Shown piece after piece: positions 1 through 6,296 of a stretch of 11,364 nucleotides of DNA (the first letter of the stretch is position 1; every line of letters begins with the position of its first letter). The notes under the pieces were generated by a model that searched no databases, was not told where the DNA came from, and saw only the letters and a program-made list of their open reading frames with translations. Position numbers and translations under genes: made by a program. The stretch is from the NCBI GenBank assembly GCA_002336985.1, contig DDFE01000138.1:1-11364 (forward strand). Direction: 5' to 3'. The DNA comes from Sphingomonadales bacterium UBA1936. GTDB taxonomy: Bacteria; Pseudomonadota; Alphaproteobacteria; Sphingomonadales; Sphingomonadaceae.

Positions 1-412
1 TAATCGGCCCGAGCACCTGCGCGCCCGATCCGACGATGACCCCGTTTTCCAGTGTCGGATGGCGCTTGCCCGGCACGCCATTGGCCGGGTTGGTGCCACC
101 CAGCGTCACACACTGGTAGATGGTGACATCGTCGCCGATGATCGCGGTTTCGCCGATGACGGTGAAGCCATGGTCGATGAAGAAATTCCGGCCGATCTGC
201 GCGCCCGGGTGGATGTCGATCGCAGTCAGGAACCGGCCGATGTGATTGACCAGCCGCGCAAGCCAGTAAAGCTCGCCGACGTAAAGCCAGTGCGCGAGGC
301 GGTGGAACGCGATCGCCCATGCGCCGGGATAAAGCAGCACTTCCCAGCGCGAGCGCGCCGCGGGATCCCTGGCTTTGACGGAATCAAGATAGGCAACGAG
401 GCCGTTCAACAT
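1..412 (-). CDS. cysE: Serine O-acetyltransferase (EpsC/CysE type), 3' end missing
   Basis: Transfers an acetyl group from acetyl-CoA to L-serine, giving O-acetylserine, the cytoplasmic precursor of cysteine. Reading leftward from ATG at 412-410, 137 codons are open to the window edge with no stop, so the C-terminus is missing. After a helical N-terminus (tyrosine/proline-rich YPGAWAIAFHRLAH), the left-handed beta-helix hexapeptide region begins with IDIHPGAQIG, followed by FFIDHG, VIGETAIIGDDV and VTLGGTN, then KRHPTL. The catalytic histidine region DHG and the GKRHP loop are typical of serine acetyltransferases. The N-terminus is short compared with enterobacterial CysE, which fits the EpsC subfamily. 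It is divergent from a TauE/SafE-like transporter gene, and a link to sulfur supply is inferred from this. Other hexapeptide acyltransferases are less likely given the ordered motifs. Confidence 0.93.
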   Translation of the reverse strand, partial: MLNGLVAYLDSVKARDPAARSRWEVLLYPGAWAIAFHRLAHWLYVGELYWLARLVNHIGRFLTAIDIHPGAQIGRNFFIDHGFTVIGETAIIGDDVTIYQCVTLGGTNPANGVPGKRHPTLENGVIVGSGAQVLGPI

Positions 413-558
413 CGGCGTTTCCCCATTTCGGAGGCGCGAACTGCTCCCAACCCGCCAAAATGTAAAGACGTTGCAAAACACTACTGAATAGCTGGGCTTT
501 CGGGCGCAGCAGCCGGATTGCGCTTGCGGCCCGGTGTCCGCGCTGCGACACGACCGTC
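413..558. promoter_or_regulatory. Divergent intergenic region between cysE and the TSUP transporter gene
   Basis: These 146 bases separate two start codons facing away from each other, so promoters for both genes are expected here. The part nearest cysE (about 449-480) is AT-richer than the surroundings, which suits a leftward promoter, but I could not find a convincing -35/-10 pair or a clear operator. The transporter ATG has no good Shine-Dalgarno match in the bases just before it. The call rests on geometry alone. Confidence 0.35.
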
Positions 559-1320
559 ATGACACTGGACATCACGACGTTCGAAGCCCTGTTGCCATTC
601 ATCGCGGTCGGCTTTGCCGCGCAGATCGTCGACGGCGCGCTGGGCATGGCGTTCGGCGTGATTTCGAACACGCTGCTGCTCAGCCTCGGCGTTGCCCCGG
701 CCGCTGCGTCGGCCGGCGTTCACACGGTGGAGACGTTCACGACCGCGGTTTCTGGCATCAGCCACGCGATCCACAAGAACGTGAACTGGAAATTGTTCTT
801 TCGCATCATGATACCCGGCGTCATCGGCGGCGTGCTGGGCGCCTATGTCCTTTCGAACATCGACGCGTCGGTCGCGAAACCGTTCATTCTCGCCTATCTG
901 GCGGCCATCGGCCTGTACCTGCTTTGGCGTAGCACTCATTATCCGCCTGCGGCGCGTTCGCCGAAGATCGTCGAGCCACTGGGTCTGGTCGGCGGCTTCC
1001 TCGACGCGGCGGGCGGTGGTGGCTGGGGGCCGGTCGTGACCAGCAATCTGCTAGTGCAGGGATCCGACCCGAGGACGACGATCGGCACCGTCAACACGTC
1101 CGAATTCTTCCTGACCGCGACGATTTCCGCGACTTTCATCACTCAGCTCGGCTGGGAAGCTTTTACGATGGCGACCGTCGGCCTGCTGATCGGCGGCATC
1201 GTCGCTGCACCCTTCGGCGCCCTGCTCGCCAAGCGCGTCGAGGCAAAACTGCTGATGCTGCTGGTCGGATGCGTGCTGACCGCGACCAGCCTCTACGGGC
1301 TTTACCGCGCGCTCGCCTGA
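559..1320 (+). CDS. TauE/SafE (TSUP) family anion transporter
   Basis: A 253-residue, very hydrophobic inner membrane protein with about seven or eight membrane segments. It shows the two internal half-repeats of the TSUP family: residues about 18-60 (VDGALGMAFG, then SAGVHTVETFTTAVSG) and about 145-180 (GGFLDAAGGGGWGP, then TIGTVNTSEFF). TSUP proteins move sulfite, sulfonates or other small, mostly sulfur-containing anions, usually outward; the substrate cannot be read from sequence. Its length is normal for the family. ATG 559 is the only reasonable start, since no other ATG, GTG or TTG lies between the upstream in-frame region and it. It is divergent from cysE, which hints at sulfur metabolism (inference). 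Its last 19 bases overlap the 3' end of moaE on the other strand. Confidence 0.9.
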   Translation: MTLDITTFEALLPFIAVGFAAQIVDGALGMAFGVISNTLLLSLGVAPAAASAGVHTVETFTTAVSGISHAIHKNVNWKLFFRIMIPGVIGGVLGAYVLSNIDASVAKPFILAYLAAIGLYLLWRSTHYPPAARSPKIVEPLGLVGGFLDAAGGGGWGPVVTSNLLVQGSDPRTTIGTVNTSEFFLTATISATFITQLGWEAFTMATVGLLIGGIVAAPFGALLAKRVEAKLLMLLVGCVLTATSLYGLYRALA

Positions 1321-1757
1321 TCCCAGCGCGCGGCGGCCATATCGTCGGTCGATCGCGGTTCGACCCAGGTCTCGCGTCCGTCGGTAAAGCTCTCGCGCTT
1401 CCAGAACGGCGCGTCGGTCTTCAGCCGGTCGATCAGGAAGGCACAGGCCTCCATGGCATCGTGACGATGCGCGGACGCCGTACCGACGAATACTACCGGA
1501 TCGCCCGGGACCAGCCGTCCGATGCGATGGTGGATAACGACGCCATTCAGCGCCCATCGCGCCGCCGCCTGCTCCGCGAGATCCTGCAATGCCGCTTCGG
1601 TCATCCCCGGATAATGTTCGAGGGTGAGCGCGGACAGGCCGTCGCCCCCGCGAACGACACCCACGAAGCTGCTGACGGCCCCCGTCCCTGTGCCCGACAG
1701 CGCCGCGATCTCTGCACCGGCGTCGAACGGATCGGCAGTAACGCGGACGGTGATCAT
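1302..1757 (-). CDS. moaE: Molybdopterin synthase catalytic (large) subunit MoaE
   Basis: With MoaD thiocarboxylate as sulfur donor, MoaE inserts two sulfurs into precursor Z (cPMP) to make molybdopterin, in the cytoplasm as a MoaE2-MoaD2 tetramer. The 151-residue length is normal. Family landmarks are SSFVGVVRG (29-37), LTLEHYPGM (44-52), HHRIGRL (76-82), ASAHR (94-98), RLKTDAPFWKRE (111-122) and a final WVEP stretch. K113 and K120, seven apart, match the spacing of the two functionally important lysines of E. coli MoaE (K119 and K126). The start overlaps the moaD stop as ATGA (1754-1757), so translation is probably coupled. It is the last gene of pgsA-moaD-moaE, and its end overlaps the convergent transporter gene by 19 bp, leaving no room for a separate terminator. 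Confidence 0.96.
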   Translation of the reverse strand: MITVRVTADPFDAGAEIAALSGTGTGAVSSFVGVVRGGDGLSALTLEHYPGMTEAALQDLAEQAAARWALNGVVIHHRIGRLVPGDPVVFVGTASAHRHDAMEACAFLIDRLKTDAPFWKRESFTDGRETWVEPRSTDDMAAARWDQASAR

Positions 1758-2002
1758 CCGCCCGTCACCGGCGGGAAGAATGCGATCTCGCAGGCATCCC
1801 CAATCGGCGTATCGAACGTCGCCATCACCTGGTCGACGGCAACACGAAGGCGCTGGCGATCGGCGAAGACGGGCCAGCTTTCGGCAAGATGGCCCGCGAG
1901 ATCCCCGACAGTGGCGATATTGTCTGCCAGGTCTCGCAACTCTTCCCCGGTTCCGACGGCTTCACGAACGCGGGCGAAATAGAGGATGCGAACCCGCCGC
2001 AT
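1754..2002 (-). CDS. moaD: Molybdopterin synthase sulfur carrier (small) subunit MoaD
   Basis: An 82-residue beta-grasp (ubiquitin-like) protein. Its C-terminal Gly-Gly (PPVTGG) is adenylated by MoeB and converted to a thiocarboxylate, which is then used by MoaE in the cytoplasm. The N-terminus (RVRILYFARVREAVG) and the interior AVDQ and DGCEIAFFPPV-like elements (here GDACEIAFFPPV) fit MoaD. The ATG at 2002-2000 shares one base with the TGA of pgsA (TGATG), and its own TGA overlaps the moaE start by 4 bp, so all three genes look translationally coupled. A longer reading frame extends upstream to about 2599, but that part is antisense-independent overlap with pgsA in another frame and has no family resemblance. 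The size and di-glycine end make the call firm. Confidence 0.95.
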   Translation of the reverse strand: MRRVRILYFARVREAVGTGEELRDLADNIATVGDLAGHLAESWPVFADRQRLRVAVDQVMATFDTPIGDACEIAFFPPVTGG

Positions 2003-2565
2003 CAGTCCATGTGCTTCAGGCCGACCCGCAGATAATCCCAGCCCGTGACCAGCGTCAGTACGGCGGCTGCCCAAAGCGACACGAGGCCGACATCCTTGAT
2101 CCACGGCATCGTCGGCAACGCCCCTGCCAGGATCAGCGAACCGAGTGCGACGATCTGGAGCGTGGTCTTCCATTTGGCGAGTTGCGACACCGGGATCGAA
2201 ACCGACAGCCCTGCGAGGAATTCGCGCAAGCCGGAGACCGCGATCTCGCGCAAGAGGATGACAAGCGCAGGTACGAGGTGGATGCCGGTAATCGCGGCGG
2301 GCTCGTGCCGCGTGCTGACCAGCATGAAGATGACGGCCACCACCATGATCTTGTCGGCGATGGGGTCGAGGAACACGCCGAGCTTCGACACCGTCCCCTG
2401 CGCGCGGGCAAGGTAGCCGTCGAAATAGTCGGTCACCCCCATCAGGCAGTAAAGCGCGAATCCCAGCGCGTAGCCGAGGACCCAGCCCGGATACCACAGG
2501 AGGGCAACCAGCAGCGGGACCGTAACGATCCGCGAAAGCGTGAGGATGTTGGGCAGCGAGAGCAC
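2002..2565 (-). CDS. pgsA: CDP-diacylglycerol-glycerol-3-phosphate 3-phosphatidyltransferase PgsA
   Basis: An integral inner membrane enzyme making phosphatidylglycerophosphate from CDP-diacylglycerol and glycerol-3-phosphate, the committed step to phosphatidylglycerol and cardiolipin. The 187 residues carry the full CDP-alcohol phosphotransferase signature: D46, D49-G50, A53-R54, G63, D67 and D71, with the expected spacing. The N-terminal LPNILTLSRI is typical of PgsA, and about five or six hydrophobic segments are visible. The start is GTG at 2565-2563, preceded by AACGAGG about five bases upstream, a plausible ribosome binding site; no ATG is in frame nearby. It leads pgsA-moaD-moaE, an order also known from other alphaproteobacteria, where uvrC often sits upstream. 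Here an LplT-like gene lies divergent instead. Confidence 0.95.
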   Translation of the reverse strand: MLSLPNILTLSRIVTVPLLVALLWYPGWVLGYALGFALYCLMGVTDYFDGYLARAQGTVSKLGVFLDPIADKIMVVAVIFMLVSTRHEPAAITGIHLVPALVILLREIAVSGLREFLAGLSVSIPVSQLAKWKTTLQIVALGSLILAGALPTMPWIKDVGLVSLWAAAVLTLVTGWDYLRVGLKHMD

Positions 2566-2644
2566 GAAGCCTCGTTAGACGGATTGGACGCGCTCGCAAA
2601 GGCCGCTATGGCCCCGCGCAGTCAGTACAGGATTACCGGTTTCC

Positions 2645-3913
2645 ATGCAGATGTCGCTCGCGCTGATGAAACAGCGCCGTTTCCTGCCGTTGTTCGTGAC
2701 CCAGTTCCTAGGGGCCATGAACGACAATCTGTTCAAGACCGCCATGGTCCTGTTCGTGATCTACAACCTCTACAACGATCCAAAGCAGGAAGAAGTGTTC
2801 AGCGGCATCGCGTCCGCGGTGTTCATCATCCCGTTTTTCCTGTTGTCCGCCGTCGCCGGACAGCTTGCCGACGCTTACGACAAGGCGCGGATGATCCGCA
2901 TCGTGAAAACCGCGGAAATCGGCATCATGGTGGTCGGCGGCCTCGGTCTGCTGATCGGCAACGTGCCGCTGATGATGATCGCCCTGTTCTCGATGGGCGT
3001 GCATTCGACCTTTTTCGGGCCGATCAAATACGCGATCCTGCCGCAGCATCTGGAACCCGACCAGGTGCTGGGCGGCACCGGGCTGGTGGAGGCAGGCACC
3101 TATATCGCGATCCTTGCGGGCACGATCCTGGCCGGTTTCATCGACCATAATGTGGCCGCCGCACTGGTGCTGGGCCTTGCGGTCGTCGGCTGGTTCGCAG
3201 GGCGCGAAGTGCCCCCCGCTCCGCCGATCGGCGACGATCATGCTATCGACTGGAACATCTTTCGCGCGTCCTATCGGCTGGTTGCCGACACACTGCACAT
3301 CCGCCGCCTGTTCCTCGCCATCGTCTCGATCAGCTTCTTCTGGGCAATCGGCGCGGTATTGTTCGTGCAGTTCCCGCCGCTGGTGAAGAACGTGTTGCAG
3401 GCCGACAAGAGCGTCGCCAGCATGTTCCTGGCGATCTTTTCTATCGGCATCGCCATCGGGTCGGTCGCCATCAACCGCCTGCTGCAGGGCCATGTCAGCG
3501 CGCGATATGCGCCGGGCTCGGTGATCGCGATGGGCCTGTTCGTCCTCGCCTTCCACTTCATCGCGAAGTTCTGGGCCCCCGCGCCTGCGGGAACGCTGTA
3601 CGATTTCTGGGCTTTCTTTGCGCACCCCGGCGCCCCGATCCTGCTCGCTTGCCTGCTCGCAATCGCGATTTCGGGCGGCATGTTCGTGGTGCCGCTCTAC
3701 GCGTTCCTGACGACGACCGTGCCCAAGAGCCAGACCGCACGGACGGTCGGCGCGAACAACCTGGTGAACGCGGGCTGCATGGTCGTCGGCTGCGCCCTTG
3801 CACTCGGACTGAGCGCTATCGGCATTTCGGCGACCGACCAGTTCATCATGACCGCGGCGATGTGCCTGGTTTCGGCCTATCTCGCGTGGCTGCTGCACAA
3901 GGCTTGCGACTAG
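2645..3913 (+). CDS. LplT-like major facilitator superfamily transporter
   Basis: A 422-residue inner membrane protein with about twelve hydrophobic segments. Diagnostic stretches are FLGAMNDNLFKTA (about 22-34), AGQLADAYDKA (about 72-82), STFFGPIKYAILP and, near the C-terminus, VPLYAFLTTTVP. These match LplT and the N-terminal transporter part of the fused Aas proteins, which flip lysophospholipids inward for re-acylation. The substrate here is inferred. No acyltransferase or acyl-ACP synthetase domain follows: the frame stops at 3913 and a strong terminator comes next. ATG 2645 was taken as start; ATG 2651 is also possible, and neither has an ideal ribosome binding site (AGGA about 12 bases before 2645). 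It is divergent from pgsA with 79 bases between, so two phospholipid-related genes share one promoter region. Confidence 0.85.
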   Translation: MQMSLALMKQRRFLPLFVTQFLGAMNDNLFKTAMVLFVIYNLYNDPKQEEVFSGIASAVFIIPFFLLSAVAGQLADAYDKARMIRIVKTAEIGIMVVGGLGLLIGNVPLMMIALFSMGVHSTFFGPIKYAILPQHLEPDQVLGGTGLVEAGTYIAILAGTILAGFIDHNVAAALVLGLAVVGWFAGREVPPAPPIGDDHAIDWNIFRASYRLVADTLHIRRLFLAIVSISFFWAIGAVLFVQFPPLVKNVLQADKSVASMFLAIFSIGIAIGSVAINRLLQGHVSARYAPGSVIAMGLFVLAFHFIAKFWAPAPAGTLYDFWAFFAHPGAPILLACLLAIAISGGMFVVPLYAFLTTTVPKSQTARTVGANNLVNAGCMVVGCALALGLSAIGISATDQFIMTAAMCLVSAYLAWLLHKACD

Positions 3914-3920
3914 GATTTAG

Positions 3921-3971
3921 TGGCCGACCGGGGTGAGATCCGGAACAGGAGGCCCGGCCGGCCACATTTTT
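3921..3971 (+). terminator. Rho-independent terminator after the LplT-like gene
   Basis: The arms 3921-3932 and 3953-3964 form a GC-rich stem with 11 of 12 positions paired (a single A/C mismatch) around a 20-base loop. The run TTTTT at 3967-3971 follows two bases after the stem. It sits 7 bases past the stop codon of the transporter gene, where a terminator is expected. On the other strand there is no matching T run, so it probably works rightward only. Confidence 0.8.
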
Positions 3972-3994
3972 CGAACTAGCGGCGCCGTTCGAAA
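3969..3994. repeat. Perfect 8-bp inverted repeat downstream of the terminator
   Basis: TTTCGAAC (3969-3976) and GTTCGAAA (3987-3994) are exact reverse complements around a 10-base spacer that holds the palindrome GGCGCC. It overlaps the T run of the preceding terminator and lies between two convergent genes. It could help end transcription of the leftward anti-sigma gene, but no T run follows it in that direction. Its function is unknown. Confidence 0.5.
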
Positions 3995-4056
3995 CCGAAA
4001 TGCCAGCGCGGCTGAAAGCCCTGCGCGCGGGTTGTGTTGACGCTGCGGCTCATCGG

Positions 4057-4824
4057 CTAGCGCGTGGGATCGGCAGTTGCGTTCGCCGTCGCCACCGGCG
4101 CGGCAGGCGCCATAGCCGTTGGGGCCGCCGTACCATCCTGGGCAGCGCGCCAGGCTTCGCGACGCGCAAGGCGACGGTCGATGATCACCTCCATCCGGCG
4201 GAAATCGCGTCTCCGTTCCTGACGCAGGAAGAATCGCTCCTCCGGCGTCAGTGGCCTGAAACCCGGTGCCGCGGGATTTGCCGGCGGCAAGCCCATCATT
4301 TCGCGACGCACGATTTCCCGCTGATGCAGACGCTGCCCGACGCGCTGGGCGATCACCGCTGCTGCGCGCGGATGCTCCTCGACGAATTTCGCGATCCGCT
4401 CCCGCCGTTCAGCCCGCAGCACCTGGCGCGCAGCAAAGGCAGGGGGGGGCGTCACCGTGGGCACGACCGGCGGCGGCGGCGCGACCGCAGGCACCTTGTG
4501 CGCCAGTCTGACCGGTATCGCGGGCTTCGGCTTGTGCACCGGTTCCACGCGCGGCGCGAACATGGCAGTGAGCACAGGCACGTGGATGCCGACCCTCCCC
4601 AGCAGTCCGGACGCGATTGCGGCGGCGCTCAGCATCGTGAACGCGGCTGCCCCGATCGCAATCTGGCGTCCACGCCGCCACATGCCGCGACGGTCGCGGC
4701 GCGGCGTGGGCCGTGCGGGAGCAGCCGGCATTGCAGCTGCCATGATGCGGTCGGCCAGTCCGTCGGACATGGCCGGCACGTCGAAGCGATCGAGCGCTTC
4801 TTTCAGGGGATCGCGCGCGGTCAT
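4057..4824 (-). CDS. Single-pass membrane protein, probable anti-sigma factor
   Basis: A 255-residue protein of no family I can name. Visible parts are a short charged cytoplasmic N-terminus (1-50, ending in an arginine-rich patch RRDRRGMWRRGR), one membrane helix at about 54-76, a proline-rich linker (about 95-130, with PPPP), then an arginine- and glutamate-rich helical region (about 131-228) and an alanine/proline tail. The region around 190-215 contains LTPEERFFLRQ, loosely like the LTxxQ motif of Spy/CpxP periplasmic proteins. No HxxxCxxC zinc anti-sigma motif is present. The start overlaps the sigma factor stop by 4 bp (ATGA) and has a strong AAGGAGG site at 4832-4838. The coupling with an ECF sigma gene and the topology argue for a membrane anti-sigma regulator; this is inference. 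Confidence 0.6.
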   Translation of the reverse strand: MTARDPLKEALDRFDVPAMSDGLADRIMAAAMPAAPARPTPRRDRRGMWRRGRQIAIGAAAFTMLSAAAIASGLLGRVGIHVPVLTAMFAPRVEPVHKPKPAIPVRLAHKVPAVAPPPPVVPTVTPPPAFAARQVLRAERRERIAKFVEEHPRAAAVIAQRVGQRLHQREIVRREMMGLPPANPAAPGFRPLTPEERFFLRQERRRDFRRMEVIIDRRLARREAWRAAQDGTAAPTAMAPAAPVATANATADPTR

Positions 4825-5441
4825 TCGCTCGCCTCCTTCAACGGCTGCAACGCGACGCGAAGCGCGGCACGCGCACGGAGGAGCAGCGATTCGAACGCCT
4901 TGATGTTCATATCCATCGCCTCCGCCGCCATCTGGTTCGACTGGTCCTCGTAATACGTCAGCACGACCGCCGCGCGCTGCCGGTCAGGCAGTGCAGCGAT
5001 CGCTGCGATCGTCGCCTTGCGCCGACGCTCTGCGTCCATCACCTCCGGAGCGAGCGGCGCTTCGTCTGCACGCTCGGGCACGTCGGCGTCGCTCGAAAAG
5101 CGGCGCCTGCGCAGCCGGTCGAGGCACAGGTTGACGGTGACCCGGTTGAGCCAGGCGCCCGTGCCCGACATTCCCGCCTGCCACCGACCCGCATCGCGCC
5201 ACAGCCGCAGCAATGCCTCCTGCGCCAGATCCTCGCTCTCTGCCGCATCGCCGATCATGCGATAGGCAATGCGGTGGAGCACGGTCAGATGCCGGTCGAT
5301 GAGGATCCGGAACGCAGCGGCATCACGCCGCTGCACGCGCGCCATCAGTGCGTCGTCACTCTCGACGCAATCGGTCGCCACGCTTGCCGCTTCCGTCAAA
5401 GCTCGCTTCCGCCTGTCTATCCGCGCCCCATTCCATCGCAT
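4821..5441 (-). CDS. ECF-type RNA polymerase sigma factor
   Basis: A sigma-70 family alternative sigma factor directing RNA polymerase to a small regulon. Region 2 spans about 38-112, with FRILIDRH, the DAAESEDLAQEALLRLWRD helix and the -10-contacting TWLYR-like GAWLNRVTVNLCLDRLRR. Region 4 spans about 138-200, with ALPDRQRAAVVLTYYED followed by a helix-turn-helix ending in LLLRARAALR. There is no region 1 or 3, which defines the ECF group. At 206 residues it is slightly long: ATG 5441 has no good ribosome binding site, while GTG at 5381 (V21) is preceded by GGAAG eight bases upstream and would give 186 residues. It is followed, with 4-bp overlap, by a one-helix membrane protein that is probably its anti-sigma factor. 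The inducing signal is unknown. Confidence 0.9.
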   Translation of the reverse strand: MRWNGARIDRRKRALTEAASVATDCVESDDALMARVQRRDAAAFRILIDRHLTVLHRIAYRMIGDAAESEDLAQEALLRLWRDAGRWQAGMSGTGAWLNRVTVNLCLDRLRRRRFSSDADVPERADEAPLAPEVMDAERRRKATIAAIAALPDRQRAAVVLTYYEDQSNQMAAEAMDMNIKAFESLLLRARAALRVALQPLKEASE

Positions 5442-5471
5442 TACGCGGGGGCACGCAAATCCCTTCGCGGG

Positions 5472-5642
5472 TCAGCCGAGAAAAACGGAGAATGCCAGGA
5501 ATGCGGAGACGAAGGTGAGCAGGAAAAGCCCATGATCGGACAGGGGCTCACGGGCGCGCTCCCTGTCGAACACCGGCCGCGGCAGCGACTGGCGAAAGGG
5601 GTGGCGGGCGGATTCGTTGGTCAGGACTAGGTGTCTACGCAT
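5472..5642 (-). CDS. Small membrane peptide gene upstream of the sigma factor
   Basis: An unrecognised 56-residue reading frame. The first part is basic and polar (HLVLTNESARHPFRQSLPRP, then an Arg/Glu-rich DRERAREP), and residues about 37-56 form one hydrophobic helix (GLFLLTFVSAFLAFSVFLG) ending the protein, so it looks like a tail-anchored membrane peptide. Most third codon positions are G or C, as in the neighbouring real genes, and the hydrophobic helix is unlikely by chance. The start is unsure: ATG 5660 would add six residues with rarer codons, and neither has a clear ribosome binding site. It ends 30 bases before the sigma factor start in the same direction, so the two may be co-transcribed. 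It could still be a chance frame. Confidence 0.5.
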   Translation of the reverse strand: MRRHLVLTNESARHPFRQSLPRPVFDRERAREPLSDHGLFLLTFVSAFLAFSVFLG

Positions 5643-5662
5643 GGCGAGGAGTAAACGCATGC

Positions 5663-5720
5663 CGTCCCGAATTGACCATTGGAAAAATCCGCCAATTTCG
5701 GGACGTCCGATTACGGGACG
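5663..5720. promoter_or_regulatory. Inverted and direct repeats, candidate operator
   Basis: The 7-mer CGGGACG occurs at 5699-5705 and 5714-5720, and inverted (CGTCCCG) at 5663-5669. The outer pair extends to CGTCCCGAATT (5663-5673) against AATTTCGGGACG (5694-5705), which match as an inverted repeat except for one extra A. A palindrome GGACGTCC lies at 5701-5708. The cluster sits between the leftward small-peptide/sigma genes and the rightward cytochrome gene, where a shared operator would be expected. The binding protein is unknown. Confidence 0.45.
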
Positions 5721-5732
5721 CTCGCGATTTCG

Positions 5733-5760
5733 TTGCGCGAACGCGGCATGGCTGTATCGT
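5733..5760 (+). promoter_or_regulatory. Weak candidate promoter for the cytochrome c gene
   Basis: TTGCGC at 5733-5738 and TATCGT at 5755-5760 are 16 bases apart and match the sigma-70 -35 and -10 boxes at three and four of six positions. They lie about 30 bases before the cytochrome start and just after the repeat cluster. The match is poor and could be chance. Confidence 0.25.
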
Positions 5761-5790
5761 TATGCGACCACTCAATTTTGGGGACAGGAC

Positions 5791-6276
5791 ATGCGATTCA
5801 CAGTGTCAGCCGGTTTGATCGCGGCGATCGTCCTGCTTCAGGGCTGCTCGAAGCCGCCTGCCGACGACAATGCGGCGCTCGATGCCGTCCCTGTCTCGCA
5901 ATCCGCCGATGCCAAGGCGCCGCCCGCCGACAACGTCGACACGCTCGACGGGTCGAAATTCGCGAGCTTCAAGACGGACGTTGCCGCTGGCGAGAAAGTT
6001 TTCATGGCCTGTCGCACGTGTCACTCGACGAAGCCCGGCATAAACATGACCGGCCCCTCGCTGCACGGCTTGCAGGGTCATCATTCGGGCCAGATCCCGG
6101 GCTATAAATACTCGGAAGCGAACAAGGCGAGCGGCATCACCTGGACCAACGAAAAGCTGTTCCAGTATCTTGAGAACCCGCAGCGTGTCGTGCCGGGAAC
6201 GAAGATGTCATACGTAGGCGTGAAGGATCCGCAGCAGCGTGCGGACCTGGTCGCCTATCTCGATACGCTGAAATAG
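5791..6276 (+). CDS. Lipoprotein class I cytochrome c
   Basis: A 161-residue small electron carrier outside the cytoplasm. Residues 1-18 are a lipoprotein signal peptide ending in the lipobox LQGC, with C19 the predicted lipidated residue. A low-complexity Ala/Asp/Pro linker (20-60) follows, then a class I cytochrome c domain (about 62-161): haem site CRTCH at 74-78, GPSLHGLQG after it, YKYSEANKASGITWT, and PGTKM with M139 as likely axial ligand. The end, ADLVAYLDTLK, is the usual C-terminal helix. The pattern resembles cytochrome c-552/c-550 types; the redox partner cannot be told. The frame is open upstream to 5617, but ATG 5791 gives the signal peptide and has GGGACAGGA just upstream. It is convergent with the HerA-like gene, with only 20 bases between stops. 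Confidence 0.92.
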   Translation: MRFTVSAGLIAAIVLLQGCSKPPADDNAALDAVPVSQSADAKAPPADNVDTLDGSKFASFKTDVAAGEKVFMACRTCHSTKPGINMTGPSLHGLQGHHSGQIPGYKYSEANKASGITWTNEKLFQYLENPQRVVPGTKMSYVGVKDPQQRADLVAYLDTLK

Positions 6277-6296
6277 GTTCGGCCGCACCAGCCTTG

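Noticed and set aside
1624..3150. A 508-codon open frame on the plus strand
   Set aside because: It is antisense to moaE, moaD and pgsA and then overlaps the transporter gene in another frame; its translation is Arg/His-rich low complexity with no family features, as expected from high-GC shadow frames.
2708..3898. A 396-codon open frame on the minus strand
   Set aside because: It lies wholly antisense to the LplT-like gene and encodes a hydrophilic Arg/Asp/His-rich chain with no motif; the membrane protein on the plus strand is clearly real.
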